DNA of 64,000 nucleotides from Janthinobacterium sp. 67 (GTDB lineage: Bacteria; Pseudomonadota; Gammaproteobacteria; Burkholderiales; Burkholderiaceae_D). The notes below the pieces were generated by a model. The model was not told the DNA's origin. It did not search any database and saw only the letters and a program-made list of their open reading frames with translations. Positions 26,822 to 35,302 of this stretch are shown one piece after another. The DNA is taken from assembly GCF_002797895.1 (NCBI RefSeq), contig NZ_PGES01000001.1:2108001-2172000 (forward strand). The letters run 5' to 3'. Both the position numbers and the translations under genes were made by a program. Every line of letters starts with the position of its first letter. Position 1 is the stretch's first letter.

Positions 26822-27502
26822 ATGCTCAAATCCCTGCTTCTCGGCCTGGCATTGCTGCCCGCGTTCGCCTGCGCACAGGAAGCGGGCGACTGGATCGCCT
26901 ACCGCGACGCCTACCGCCACATGATCTGGTTCGAAAAATACGGCAAGCCCAAGCAATTCCTGCAAAACCATCTGCGCCTGCGCCCGCGCGACGCCGGCGT
27001 GTCCACCGATGGCTTGCGCCTGACCTTGCACGGCAAGGGCGCGCAGCTGGCGCTGCCGCTCGATGCGCTGGGCCGCGCCGTCTTCCCGTTTTCCAGGGCC
27101 GCGTACGACGACAACGCGGAGCTGGCCTGGAACCGCAAGCCGGGCCAGATCACCTCAAGCGCCTGGGTCTCCATCGTCACGCGGCCCGATGGCGTGTATG
27201 CGGCGGCCGACTTGCGCGCCGCCTGCGAACAGCTGCTCGCCTACCTGCGCTCCACGGGCGGGGCGAACGGCAAGCGTTGCGCCGGCGTGCAGTTTTCGTA
27301 TGCGAGGACGGACGGGGCGCAAGTGCGCTACCAGGCCGGCGATGGTACGGCCGTTCCGCTGGCGGCGCAGGAAGGCCCCGCGTTTCCCGGCGACGCCGTG
27401 GCCGGTTTCCGCGTCTTCCCCTACCGTTTCAGCGCGCATCCGGACGCGGGGCAAATCCTCACCAGCGGCACGCCGCTGGCCATTGCCGCGCTGCTGGAAT
27501 AA
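26822..27502 (+). CDS. exported protein of unknown function, third gene of the OMP operon
   Basis: This 226-residue protein has a signal peptide (LKSLLLGLALLPAFACAQ). The mature part has YRDAYRHMIWFEKYGKPKQFLQNHLRLRPRD near the N-terminus and a C-terminal GFRVFPYRFSAHPDAG; two Cys (near CEQLL and KRCAG) could pair. I recall that a family called DUF2987 has a similar size and location beside two-component genes, but I cannot confirm membership. It starts 5 bp after the MipA-like stop, so it is surely co-transcribed. A periplasmic partner of the two OMPs or an input to the sensor is possible. Confidence 0.7.
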   Translation: MLKSLLLGLALLPAFACAQEAGDWIAYRDAYRHMIWFEKYGKPKQFLQNHLRLRPRDAGVSTDGLRLTLHGKGAQLALPLDALGRAVFPFSRAAYDDNAELAWNRKPGQITSSAWVSIVTRPDGVYAAADLRAACEQLLAYLRSTGGANGKRCAGVQFSYARTDGAQVRYQAGDGTAVPLAAQEGPAFPGDAVAGFRVFPYRFSAHPDAGQILTSGTPLAIAALLE

Positions 27503-27504
27503 GC

Positions 27505-28677
27505 TCACCGCAGCCGCGTGGTACGCCAGGCCAGCAGCGCGGCCAGCACGAGCAGCGCGGCGCTGGCCGTGAAGGTGGCGCGAAAGCCGTGGCCATCGAG
27601 CAGGATGCCGCCCACGGTGGAACCGAAGCCTATGCTCAGCTGGACGACGGCCACCATCAGGCCGCCACCGGCTTCGGCGTCGCCCGGCAAGGTCTGCGCC
27701 AGCCACGACCACCAGCCCGTGGGCGCCGCCGTCGCCAGCAATCCCCACAAGCCCAGCAGCACGAAGACGGGCGCCAGCTCGGCGCCGAACGCCAGCAAGG
27801 CCAGCGCGATGGCGGCCATCAGCAAGGGAATGGCGACGAGCGTGCGGTACAGGCCGCGCTGCAGCACGACGCCGATCAGCGCCGTGCCGATGAAGCCGGC
27901 CACGCCGATCGCCAGCAGCAGCATCGACAAGGTGGGCACGCCGACGCGCGTGACGTTTTCCAGGAACGGCCGCACATAGGTAAACAGCACGAACTGCCCC
28001 ATGAAAAATGCGCCGACGGCCAGCATGCCCAGCGCCACCTGGCGGCGTTCGAGCAGGCGCAGGAGCTGACCGGAACGGACAGAACGCGGCGCTGCCGGCA
28101 TCGATGGCAGGCTGCGCCACTGCCAGGCCAGCGCCAGCAACGCTACCGGCGCCAGGCACAGGAAGGCGCCGCGCCAGCCGATGCTGGCGCCCAGGTAGCT
28201 GCCCAGTGGCGCGGCCACCACGGTCGCCAGCGCATTGCCGCCATTGAAGATGGCCAGCGCCCTGGGCACGCTGTGGCTGGGCACGAGGCGCATGGCGACG
28301 GCGACCGACATCGACCAGAATCCCCCCACCACCACGCCGATCAGCGCGCGCCCCGCCATGTACATCGCGTAGCTGGTGGCCAGCCCCACCACCAGCGCGG
28401 ACGCGCACATCAGGCCCGTCAACAGCAGCAGCAAGGTCTTGCGGTTCATCGCTGCCGCCAGGGTAGCGATGGACAGGCTGGCCAGCACGGCGAAGGCGCC
28501 CGAGATGGCGATGCCGTAGCCGACCAGGCCTTCGCTGACGCGCAAATCCGCCGCCATCGGCGTGAGCAGGCTGACGGGCATGAATTCGGAAGCGATCAGG
28601 GTGAACACGCACAGTGTCATGGCAAAGATGCCGCCCCAGAACGCGGGCGCTGCCGCCTCGCTGCGGACCGCGCTCAT
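27505..28677 (-). CDS. MFS exporter, DHA1 (NepI/AraJ-like)
   Basis: This is a 390-residue, 12-TM transporter. TM1 reads FAMTLCVFTLIASEFMPVSLLTPMAADL and the region GRALIGVVVGGFWSMSVAVAMRL resembles purine-nucleoside (NepI) and sugar exporters. I start at the ATG at 28677, which overlaps the stop of the hydrolase gene as ATGA, so the two proteins are probably made in fixed proportion. The frame extends to 28719 inside the hydrolase without similarity. It ends 2 bp from the stop of the convergent OMP operon. Confidence 0.87.
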   Translation of the reverse strand: MSAVRSEAAAPAFWGGIFAMTLCVFTLIASEFMPVSLLTPMAADLRVSEGLVGYGIAISGAFAVLASLSIATLAAAMNRKTLLLLLTGLMCASALVVGLATSYAMYMAGRALIGVVVGGFWSMSVAVAMRLVPSHSVPRALAIFNGGNALATVVAAPLGSYLGASIGWRGAFLCLAPVALLALAWQWRSLPSMPAAPRSVRSGQLLRLLERRQVALGMLAVGAFFMGQFVLFTYVRPFLENVTRVGVPTLSMLLLAIGVAGFIGTALIGVVLQRGLYRTLVAIPLLMAAIALALLAFGAELAPVFVLLGLWGLLATAAPTGWWSWLAQTLPGDAEAGGGLMVAVVQLSIGFGSTVGGILLDGHGFRATFTASAALLVLAALLAWRTTRLR

Positions 28678-29780
28678 GCCGCCAGGGCGCGCTGGAAGAA
28701 CGACGCCAGCTTGTCCCACGGGATCAGGGTCACGCGGTCATACAGGTCGACATGGCCGGCGCCGGCAACGTAATGGAGTTCCTTCGGCTCGGCCGCGCGC
28801 CGGTAGGCATCCTCGCTGAACTCCTTCGAGTGCGCCTGGTCGCCCGTGATGAACAGCAGCGGACGGGGCGAGATCGTCTCGATATCGATGAAGGGATAGA
28901 AATTCATGAACTTGACGTTGCTGCTCAAGGTGGGACGGGTGGCGCGCTCGGGCAGCTGGCCGGCCGGGAGGTAGGCGCCGCGTGGCGTGCGATAAAAATC
29001 GTGGAATTCGCGCTCGATAGCATTTGGGTTGGCACTCAGCTCGAGCAAGGTGCCGCTCGTGTAGGCGGTGGCGCCGCCGGCAAACTCCACCTGGCGCTGG
29101 CGCGCGGCCGCGGCGATATACGCCTGGCGCTGCGCCAGCGTTTGCGACTGGCGCAAGCCGTGGCGGTTGGCGCTGCCCATGTCGTACATGCTCACCGTGG
29201 CGACGGCCTTGATGCGCGGGTCGATCTTGGCCGCGCTGATGACAAAGCTGCCGCTGCCGCAAATGCCGATGGCGGCGATGCGTTCGCTGTCAACCAGGGC
29301 TTGCGCGCCAAGAAAATCGACGGCCGCGCTGAAATCCTCGGCGTAGATGTCGGGCGAGACGGCGTTGCGCGGCTGCCCCTCGCTCTCGCCCCAGAACGAC
29401 AGGTCCAGCGACAGGGCGACGAAGCCCTGCTCGGCCATTCTGGTCGCATACAGGTTCGCGCTTTGCTCCTTGACGGCGCCCATCGGGTGGCCAACGACGA
29501 TGGCGGCATGCCGGCGAGCGGGGTCCAGCTGCGCCGGCAGGAACAGATTGCCGGCAACCGTCATCTGGTACTGGTTGCGGAAGCGCACCGGCTGCACCGT
29601 CACCTTGCCGCTCTTGTAGAAATTGTCGGCGCCATCGGGCATGGCTGGCAAGGCCGGCGCGGCGGCGGCGAAAATGGGTGCGCCCAGGACGGACAGGACG
29701 CCCAGTGCCGCCATGCCCGTGCCGGCGGCCTTGACGAATTCGCGGCGGCCAGCTGTCGTTTTCATGCGTGTCGTTTTCAT
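28674..29780 (-). CDS. Tat-exported alpha/beta hydrolase
   Basis: This 368-residue protein has a twin-arginine signal (GRREFVKAAGTGMAALGVLSVLG), so it is exported folded. The alpha/beta-hydrolase core shows GHPMGAVKEQSA, the nucleophile-elbow-like IAAIGICGSGSFVISAA (G-x-C-x-G rather than G-x-S-x-G) and a late SFFITGDQ/ GAGHVDLYD region with the catalytic His. The Cys at the elbow recalls dienelactone-hydrolase relatives. AGGAG 7 bases ahead selects the ATG at 29780; the ATG at 29786 sits too close. It is divergent from a LysR gene and coupled to an MFS exporter. Confidence 0.82.
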   Translation of the reverse strand: MKTTRMKTTAGRREFVKAAGTGMAALGVLSVLGAPIFAAAAPALPAMPDGADNFYKSGKVTVQPVRFRNQYQMTVAGNLFLPAQLDPARRHAAIVVGHPMGAVKEQSANLYATRMAEQGFVALSLDLSFWGESEGQPRNAVSPDIYAEDFSAAVDFLGAQALVDSERIAAIGICGSGSFVISAAKIDPRIKAVATVSMYDMGSANRHGLRQSQTLAQRQAYIAAAARQRQVEFAGGATAYTSGTLLELSANPNAIEREFHDFYRTPRGAYLPAGQLPERATRPTLSSNVKFMNFYPFIDIETISPRPLLFITGDQAHSKEFSEDAYRRAAEPKELHYVAGAGHVDLYDRVTLIPWDKLASFFQRALAA

Positions 29781-29878
29781 GCCCATGCTCCTTTAAAAGT
29801 CAGGGCACCATCATGACGCAGGCAGGTTCTTTTGATTAGCGGGTACAATCTTGATGTAGTTGTGAAAAAAATTCAGCA

Positions 29879-30772
29879 ATGAGCCAAAACAAAGTCGACG
29901 ATCTGCAAGCCTTCCTCGCCGTGGCGCGGGAACGCAGCTTTACCAAGGCCGCTGCCAGGCTGGGCATCACCGCGTCCGCCCTCAGCCACACCATCCGCAC
30001 CCTGGAAGAACGGCTGGGCGTGCGCCTGCTGGCACGCACCACGCGCAACGTGGCGTCCACCGACGCGGGCGAAAAGCTCATGCTGGCCATCGCGCCCCTG
30101 TTCGAGCAGATCGCCGCCGAAGTCGAAGCGCTCGGGGCGCTGCGCGACAAGCCGCGCGGCACCATCCGCGTCACCTGCACCGACGACCATATCGAACTGC
30201 TGCTGCGCCCCATGCTGGCCGGCTTCCTGCGCGACTATCCCGACATCAGCCTGGAACTGGTGGTCGACTACGGTTTCACGAACGTCGTCGAGCAGCGTTT
30301 CGACGCGGGCATCCGCCTGGGCGAAGCGATCAGCAAGGACATGATCGCCGTGCGCATCGGCCCCGACTGGCGCCTGGCCGTGGTGGGCTCGCCCGCGTTT
30401 TTTGCGCGCCATGGAGCGCCCGCGACGCCGCATGCGCTGACAGAATTCGCCTGCGTGAATATCCGCCACCGGCCCGCCGGCGCCATCTACGCCTGGGAAT
30501 TCGAAAAGGATGGCCATGCCTTTGCCGTCAAGGCCGAGGGCCAGCTGGTCTTCAACAGCATCATGCACGTGCTCAATGCGGCGCTCGACGGCATCGGCCT
30601 GGCCTACGTGCCCGAGCCGCTGCTGGCGCCCTACCTGGCCGATGGCCGCCTGGTCGAAATCCTCGCCGACTGGTGCCCTACCTTCCAGGGCTACCACCTG
30701 TACTACCCGAACCGGCACCAGGCCACGCCCGCGTTTTCAGCCTTCGTGGAGGCGCTGCGCTACCGCGCCTGA
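29879..30772 (+). CDS. LysR-family transcriptional regulator
   Basis: This is a 297-residue LysR protein of the CrgA/AaeR-like group: HTH FLAVARERSFTKAAARLGITASALSHTIRTLEERLGVRLL, then an effector domain (GTIRVTCTDDHIELLLRPMLAGFLRDYPDISLEL). It is divergent from the Tat-hydrolase/MFS pair with a 98-bp spacer, its likely target. The 3' end overlaps the convergent MFS gene by 36 bp, and both reading frames look genuine. Confidence 0.91.
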   Translation: MSQNKVDDLQAFLAVARERSFTKAAARLGITASALSHTIRTLEERLGVRLLARTTRNVASTDAGEKLMLAIAPLFEQIAAEVEALGALRDKPRGTIRVTCTDDHIELLLRPMLAGFLRDYPDISLELVVDYGFTNVVEQRFDAGIRLGEAISKDMIAVRIGPDWRLAVVGSPAFFARHGAPATPHALTEFACVNIRHRPAGAIYAWEFEKDGHAFAVKAEGQLVFNSIMHVLNAALDGIGLAYVPEPLLAPYLADGRLVEILADWCPTFQGYHLYYPNRHQATPAFSAFVEALRYRA

Positions 30773-31969
30773 TTTCGCCACGTTCCTGCGCGCCAGCCAC
30801 GCCAGCGGCAGCAAGGCGAGCAATGCAGCCGCCACGCCGGCCCATGGCGACAAGGCCATCATGTGGCGCGACACCATCAGCGCACCGAGCATGGAGCCGA
30901 AGGAAATGCCGAGATTAAAGGCGGAAATGTTCAGCCCCGAGGCGAAGTCGACGGCTTGCGGCGCATGGCGCTCGGCCGTGGCCAGCATGCCGGCCTGCAG
31001 GGCCGGCGACAGGCCGAAGGCGAACACGCCCCAGACGAACAGCATCACCGTCATCAGCCACTGCGAGTTGATGCTGAGCGCCACGCCCACTTGCGTGACG
31101 GCCAGCAACAGCAGCATCAAACGCAAGGCCTTTTGCCAGCCCAGGTGGCTCGTCAGGTAGCCGCCCGCCAGGTTGCCGGCAAAGGTGGCGACGCCGAATA
31201 CGATCAGCAAGGCGCTGGCCATGGTGGCGGAAAAACCCGTCACATCCGTCAGGATGGGTGTAATGAACGTGAAGGCGGCAAAGCTGCTGCCGAAACCGAA
31301 GGTGGTCACGGCCATCATGGTGATAATGGGAGCGCTGCCGAGCGCCGCCAGCTGCGTCGTGGCCTTGCCGCCCTTGCCTTGCGCTAAACCTGCCGGCAGC
31401 CAGCGCGCCATGGCCGCCAGGCCCAGCGCGGCCAGGACCACCACGGCAAAGAAGGGCAAGCGCCAGCCCATCAGGTTGCCGAGGAAGCTGCCGAGCGGCA
31501 CGCCGATCACCATGGCCAGGGTCAAGCCCGCGAACATGACGGAAATCGCCCTGCCCGCCTGCGCCTTGGCCACCAGGCTGGCGGCCACGGTGGCGCCGAT
31601 GGCAAAGAAGGTGCCGTGCGCCACGGCCGTGATGACCCGGCCCAGCAGCAACAGTTCAAACGTGTGCGAGAAGGCGGCCAGCAGGTTACCTGCCAGGAAC
31701 ACGCTCATCAGCCCCAGCAGGGCGGCCTTGCGCGGCAGGCGCGACATCAGCAGCACCAGCAGCGGCGTGCCGATGGCCAGGGCCAGCGCGTACAGGCTGA
31801 CCAGCGAGCCGGCCGATTCGATGGAAATGCGCAAATCCTTGGCGATGGCAGGCAGGATGCCGACGACGATGAATTCGGTGACGCCGATGGCAAAGGCGCC
31901 GACGGCCAGCGCCAGCACGCCACGCGGCATGGTGCTGGCTGAAGGTGAAACAGGGCTTGCGGTGCTCAT
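30737..31969 (-). CDS. MFS exporter, DHA1 (YdhP/AraJ-like)
   Basis: This is a 410-residue, 12-TM major facilitator with VGAFAIGVTEFIVVGILPAIAKDL, SLVSLYALALAIGTPLLVLLMSRLPRKAAL and AVAHGTFFAIGATVAASLV; it is in the same subfamily as the exporter at 16743-17954. GGAG before the ATG at 31969 supports the start. It is divergent from the LysR gene at 32055 and convergent with, and overlapping, the LysR gene at 29879, so regulation by the former is more likely. Confidence 0.9.
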   Translation of the reverse strand: MSTASPVSPSASTMPRGVLALAVGAFAIGVTEFIVVGILPAIAKDLRISIESAGSLVSLYALALAIGTPLLVLLMSRLPRKAALLGLMSVFLAGNLLAAFSHTFELLLLGRVITAVAHGTFFAIGATVAASLVAKAQAGRAISVMFAGLTLAMVIGVPLGSFLGNLMGWRLPFFAVVVLAALGLAAMARWLPAGLAQGKGGKATTQLAALGSAPIITMMAVTTFGFGSSFAAFTFITPILTDVTGFSATMASALLIVFGVATFAGNLAGGYLTSHLGWQKALRLMLLLLAVTQVGVALSINSQWLMTVMLFVWGVFAFGLSPALQAGMLATAERHAPQAVDFASGLNISAFNLGISFGSMLGALMVSRHMMALSPWAGVAAALLALLPLAWLARRNVAKSGAVAQRLHEG

Positions 31970-32054
31970 GGCATTCTCCGGCTGAGTTCAAGCCAGTCAG
32001 TGTATCGATGCAAACGCTTTTGATATAGACTCCAATAATGGAAACACCTGTGAA

Positions 32055-32981
32055 ATGGATTCAATAATGTCCAGGCAAGATATCAACCGCGCATTCGAGA
32101 TGGCCGTGTTTGTCGCCGTGGTGGAAACGGGGGCGTTCTCCGCCGCCGCGCGCCGCCTGGCCTTGACGCCATCGGCCGTCAGCAAACTCGTCAACCGCCT
32201 GGAAGCGCGGCTCGGCGCGCGTTTGCTCCAGCGCAGCACGCGCCAGCTGCACACGACGCCCGAGGGCGACGCCTTCTTCGTGCAGTGCAAGCGCATCCTC
32301 GACGATATCGATGGCGCCGAGCGCGAAGCATCGCAGGGCGCGGCGCCGCGCGGGCGCTTGCGCATCAACTGCTACGTGCCGTTCGGCGTGCGCCATCTGC
32401 TGCCCATCCTGCCTGAGTTCGCGCGGCGCTATCCCGACATCGTGCTCGACGTCGTCGTCAGCGACGCCATCGTCGACTTGCTGGAAGACCGCACCGACAT
32501 CGCCATCCGCACGGGCAAGCTGAAGGAATCGAACCTGGTGGCGCGCAAACTGGGCGAGGATCCGATGATCGTCGTGGCGTCGCCCGCCTACGCGGCGCGG
32601 CACGGCCTGCCGCGCACGCCGCAGGAACTATCCATGCACAATTTATTGGCGTTCAACTTCCGCTGCCAGAACGAAACCTGGCCCTTCCTCGACGGTGCGG
32701 GGGGCACGCTGCAGGTGGCGCCGCAGGGCAATACCTGCGTCAGCGATGGCGAAAGCATGCGCCAGCTGGCGTTGGCGGGCATGGGGCTGGGACGCTTTTC
32801 GCGCCAGCACGTGCTGCGCGATATACAGCAAGGCGAGCTGATCCCCGTGCTGCAGGACTACAATCCCGGCGACAGGGAACTGGTGCACGCCGTCTTCGTG
32901 GGACCGGGCTTGCAAGTGCCGGCCAGGGTGCGCGTGATGCTCGATTACCTGCTGGAAAAGGTCAAGCTGGGCGACGCTTAA
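32055..32981 (+). CDS. LysR-family transcriptional regulator
   Basis: This is a 308-residue regulator of the large AaeR/DmlR-like group: HTH FVAVVETGAFSAAARRLALTPSAVSKLVNRLEARLGARLL and effector domain (GRLRINCYVPFGVRHLLPILPEFARRYPDIVLDV). The start is 32055 or the ATG at 32067. It is divergent from the MFS exporter at 30737-31969 with an 85-bp A/T-rich spacer (TTTGATATAGACTCCAATAA is the core), the likely shared control region. Its stop overlaps the convergent PAS-GGDEF-EAL stop by 4 bp. Confidence 0.9.
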   Translation: MDSIMSRQDINRAFEMAVFVAVVETGAFSAAARRLALTPSAVSKLVNRLEARLGARLLQRSTRQLHTTPEGDAFFVQCKRILDDIDGAEREASQGAAPRGRLRINCYVPFGVRHLLPILPEFARRYPDIVLDVVVSDAIVDLLEDRTDIAIRTGKLKESNLVARKLGEDPMIVVASPAYAARHGLPRTPQELSMHNLLAFNFRCQNETWPFLDGAGGTLQVAPQGNTCVSDGESMRQLALAGMGLGRFSRQHVLRDIQQGELIPVLQDYNPGDRELVHAVFVGPGLQVPARVRVMLDYLLEKVKLGDA

Positions 32982-35137
32982 ACGGTCGCCGTTTCCAGAC
33001 GCAACTGCCGGCCCTCGCCCAGCATCACTTCGAATTCGGCCGCCGGCACGGCCGGGCTGAACAGATAGCCTTGCAGCTGGTCGCAGCCCAGTTCGCGCAG
33101 GAAGCGCATCTGCTCGGCCGTTTCCACCCCTTCGGCGACGATTTCCTGGCGCAGCTGCTGCGCCATGGTGACGATGGCGCGGGCGATGGCGCAATCGTTT
33201 TCCTCGAACGGCAGGCCGATGACGAACGAGCGGTCGATCTTCAAGGTGCTGATGGGGAATTTTTTCAAATACGCCAGGCTGGAATAGCCGGTGCCGAAGT
33301 CGTCGAGCGCCAGCGCCAGGCCCATGGCCACGAGCTGGTTCATGATGTCGATCACCTTGTCGGCGCCCCGCATCAGCAGGCTTTCCGTGATTTCCAGCAT
33401 GATCTGGTCGGGCCGCACGCCGTAGCGCTCGAGCACGGCCGCGATGCGCGCCGGCAATTGCTCATCGAACTGGCGCGCCGACAGGTTGACGGCGATGGCC
33501 GGCATGTGCAGGCCTCGGTCTTCCCAGCTGCGGATCTGGCGGCAGGCCTCGTCCAGCACCCAGGTGCCCAGCTCCAGAATCAGGCTGGTTTCCTCGGCGA
33601 CGGGGATGAAGACGCCGGGCGAGACCATGCCGCGCATCGGATGCTTCCAGCGCAGCAAGGCTTCCGCGCCCACGATGCGTCCGCTGGCCAGGCTTACTTT
33701 CGGCTGGTAATGCAATTCCAGTTCCTTGTCGCCCAGGGCCAATCGCATTTCGCTTTCCAGGCGCAAATGTTCCTTGGCCCTGCGGTTCATGTCTTCGCGG
33801 TAAAACAGGAAAGTCGATTCGATGGTCTGGCTCGCCTTGGACACGGCCACGTCGGCAAAACGGAACAGGGCCGGCGCTTCCAGGCCGTCTTCCGGATACA
33901 CGGTGATGCCGATGCTGGCGCCCACGTGCAGCGCGTGCGCATCGATATTGATCGGTGCCTCGAGCAGGTTGAGCAGCTTTTGCGCCACATTCGCCGCGTG
34001 TTCGCGCTTTTCGATATGCAACAGGGCCACGACGAACTTGCTGTTGTCGACGCGCGCCAGGATGTCCGCGTCGCGCAGGGCGCCACGGAACAGCTTGCCG
34101 ATGGCGATCACCAGCTGGTCGCCCACTTCATGGCCCAAGGTGTCGCTGATGGAACCGATGCGGCTGATGTCGATGACCATCAGCGCGCCATGCGTGCCCT
34201 GCCGCTTCGCTTCGGCCAGGCCCTGGTCGACCAGCTGGTTCAGCAGGCAGCGGTTGGGCAAGCCCGTCAGGCTGTCGTAGTTGGCCATGCGCTGCATGCG
34301 CGCTTCCGCATCCTTGTGCACCGAGATATCGGAAAACAGGGAAAACACATGGCTGATTTCGCCGAATTCGTCGCGCACGACGCTGATGGTGACGTCTTGC
34401 GGGAACAGTTCGCCATTCTTGCGCTTGCCGATGATTTCGCCGCGCCAGGAACCGTGTCCCCGCATGGCGGCGCGCACCTTGGCGCGGAAGTCGGGGTCGT
34501 GCACGCCCGAGCGCAGCAAGTCCGGCGTGCGGCCGATGGCTTCGGCCGGCGAATAGCCGGTGATGCGGGAAAACGAACTGTTGATCGAGACGATGCGCTC
34601 TTCCGCATCCGTGATCAGCACGGCTTGCTCGCTGTCTTCGATGATGCGCGCGTGCAATTTGACCTTGTCCACGTCGGACAGTGGCTCGCTCATGGCCGAC
34701 AGGCGCACGGCCATGCCGCAGGCCTTGCCCGCCTGGTCGTGGATCACGTGGCGGTGCATGCGCAGCCACGTGACCATGCCCGACTTCTTGCGCCGGCGCA
34801 CGTCGGTGGCCACGTCGCCCTGGGTGAAATGCAGCTCCAGCACGCTCGCTTCCGCGTCGTCTTCCGGATACAGGAACAGGATGTGCTGGCCCAGCGCTTC
34901 CAGTTCGGAATAGCCGAACATCTGTTCGGCGCCATGGTTCCAGCCTATCAGAAAGCCGTCGGGATCGATTTCCAGCAAGGCGTCGGCCGGCGCCACGCGC
35001 ACTACGGGCCGGCTGGCGCCGCGCAGCCGCTCCAGTTCCTCTTCCAGCCGCGCCAGGGTGGCGGCCTGCTGCGGCCCCGCCTGCTCACGGGCATCCTGGG
35101 CCAGGCGCAGGCACAGCGCGACCTTCGCCTCAAGCAT
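32978..35137 (-). CDS. PAS-PAS-GGDEF(degenerate)-EAL cyclic-di-GMP phosphodiesterase
   Basis: This 719-residue protein is soluble, with no TM segment. A short N-terminal coiled coil is followed by two PAS domains (about 45-155 and 165-285; DADPDGFLIGWN-like and ISINSSFSRITGYSPAEAIG-type motifs), a GGDEF domain (about 290-450) and an EAL domain (about 465-715). The GGDEF active loop reads VDNSKF (residues about 362-367) instead of GG(D/E)EF, so cyclase activity is not expected. The EAL domain keeps EALLRW, the Asn in AVNLSARQ, LEITES, DDFGTGYSSL and AEGVETAEQ, so c-di-GMP hydrolysis is likely. The degenerate GGDEF may bind GTP as an allosteric input. Confidence 0.91.
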   Translation of the reverse strand: MLEAKVALCLRLAQDAREQAGPQQAATLARLEEELERLRGASRPVVRVAPADALLEIDPDGFLIGWNHGAEQMFGYSELEALGQHILFLYPEDDAEASVLELHFTQGDVATDVRRRKKSGMVTWLRMHRHVIHDQAGKACGMAVRLSAMSEPLSDVDKVKLHARIIEDSEQAVLITDAEERIVSINSSFSRITGYSPAEAIGRTPDLLRSGVHDPDFRAKVRAAMRGHGSWRGEIIGKRKNGELFPQDVTISVVRDEFGEISHVFSLFSDISVHKDAEARMQRMANYDSLTGLPNRCLLNQLVDQGLAEAKRQGTHGALMVIDISRIGSISDTLGHEVGDQLVIAIGKLFRGALRDADILARVDNSKFVVALLHIEKREHAANVAQKLLNLLEAPINIDAHALHVGASIGITVYPEDGLEAPALFRFADVAVSKASQTIESTFLFYREDMNRRAKEHLRLESEMRLALGDKELELHYQPKVSLASGRIVGAEALLRWKHPMRGMVSPGVFIPVAEETSLILELGTWVLDEACRQIRSWEDRGLHMPAIAVNLSARQFDEQLPARIAAVLERYGVRPDQIMLEITESLLMRGADKVIDIMNQLVAMGLALALDDFGTGYSSLAYLKKFPISTLKIDRSFVIGLPFEENDCAIARAIVTMAQQLRQEIVAEGVETAEQMRFLRELGCDQLQGYLFSPAVPAAEFEVMLGEGRQLRLETATV

Positions 35138-35143
35138 GGCAAC

Positions 35144-35218
35144 CCCACTTGTGGGCCAGGTCAGGAGAAGGTATCAGGGGCGCTGCGGTGTGTGTAATCA
35201 TCAATATCCCACTGTGGG
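35144..35218. promoter_or_regulatory. two CCCAC/GTGGG dyads upstream of the EAL gene
   Basis: CCCACTTGTGGG (35144-35155) and CCCACTGTGGG (35208-35218) have the same half-sites with 2-bp and 1-bp centres, 64 bp apart centre to centre. The first lies only 7 bp upstream of the start codon of the leftward EAL gene. They could be operator pairs or mRNA hairpins covering the ribosome-binding region. Confidence 0.35.
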
Positions 35219-35271
35219 GCATGGAGGTCGGGCAAGAAATACGATTGCAATACTGCGAATATGGTAACTTA

Positions 35272-35297
35272 AAAATGTTGGCGTATGTCAACATTTT
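35272..35297 (-). terminator. weak AT-rich terminator of the LysR gene at 35303-36229
   Basis: AAAATGTTG (35272-35280) and CAACATTTT (35289-35297) form a perfect 9-bp hairpin with an 8-nt loop, 5 bp after the LysR stop. On the minus strand the stem runs into five T residues. The stem is AT-rich, so the terminator may be weak. Confidence 0.55.
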
Positions 35298-35302
35298 AAG
35301 GC

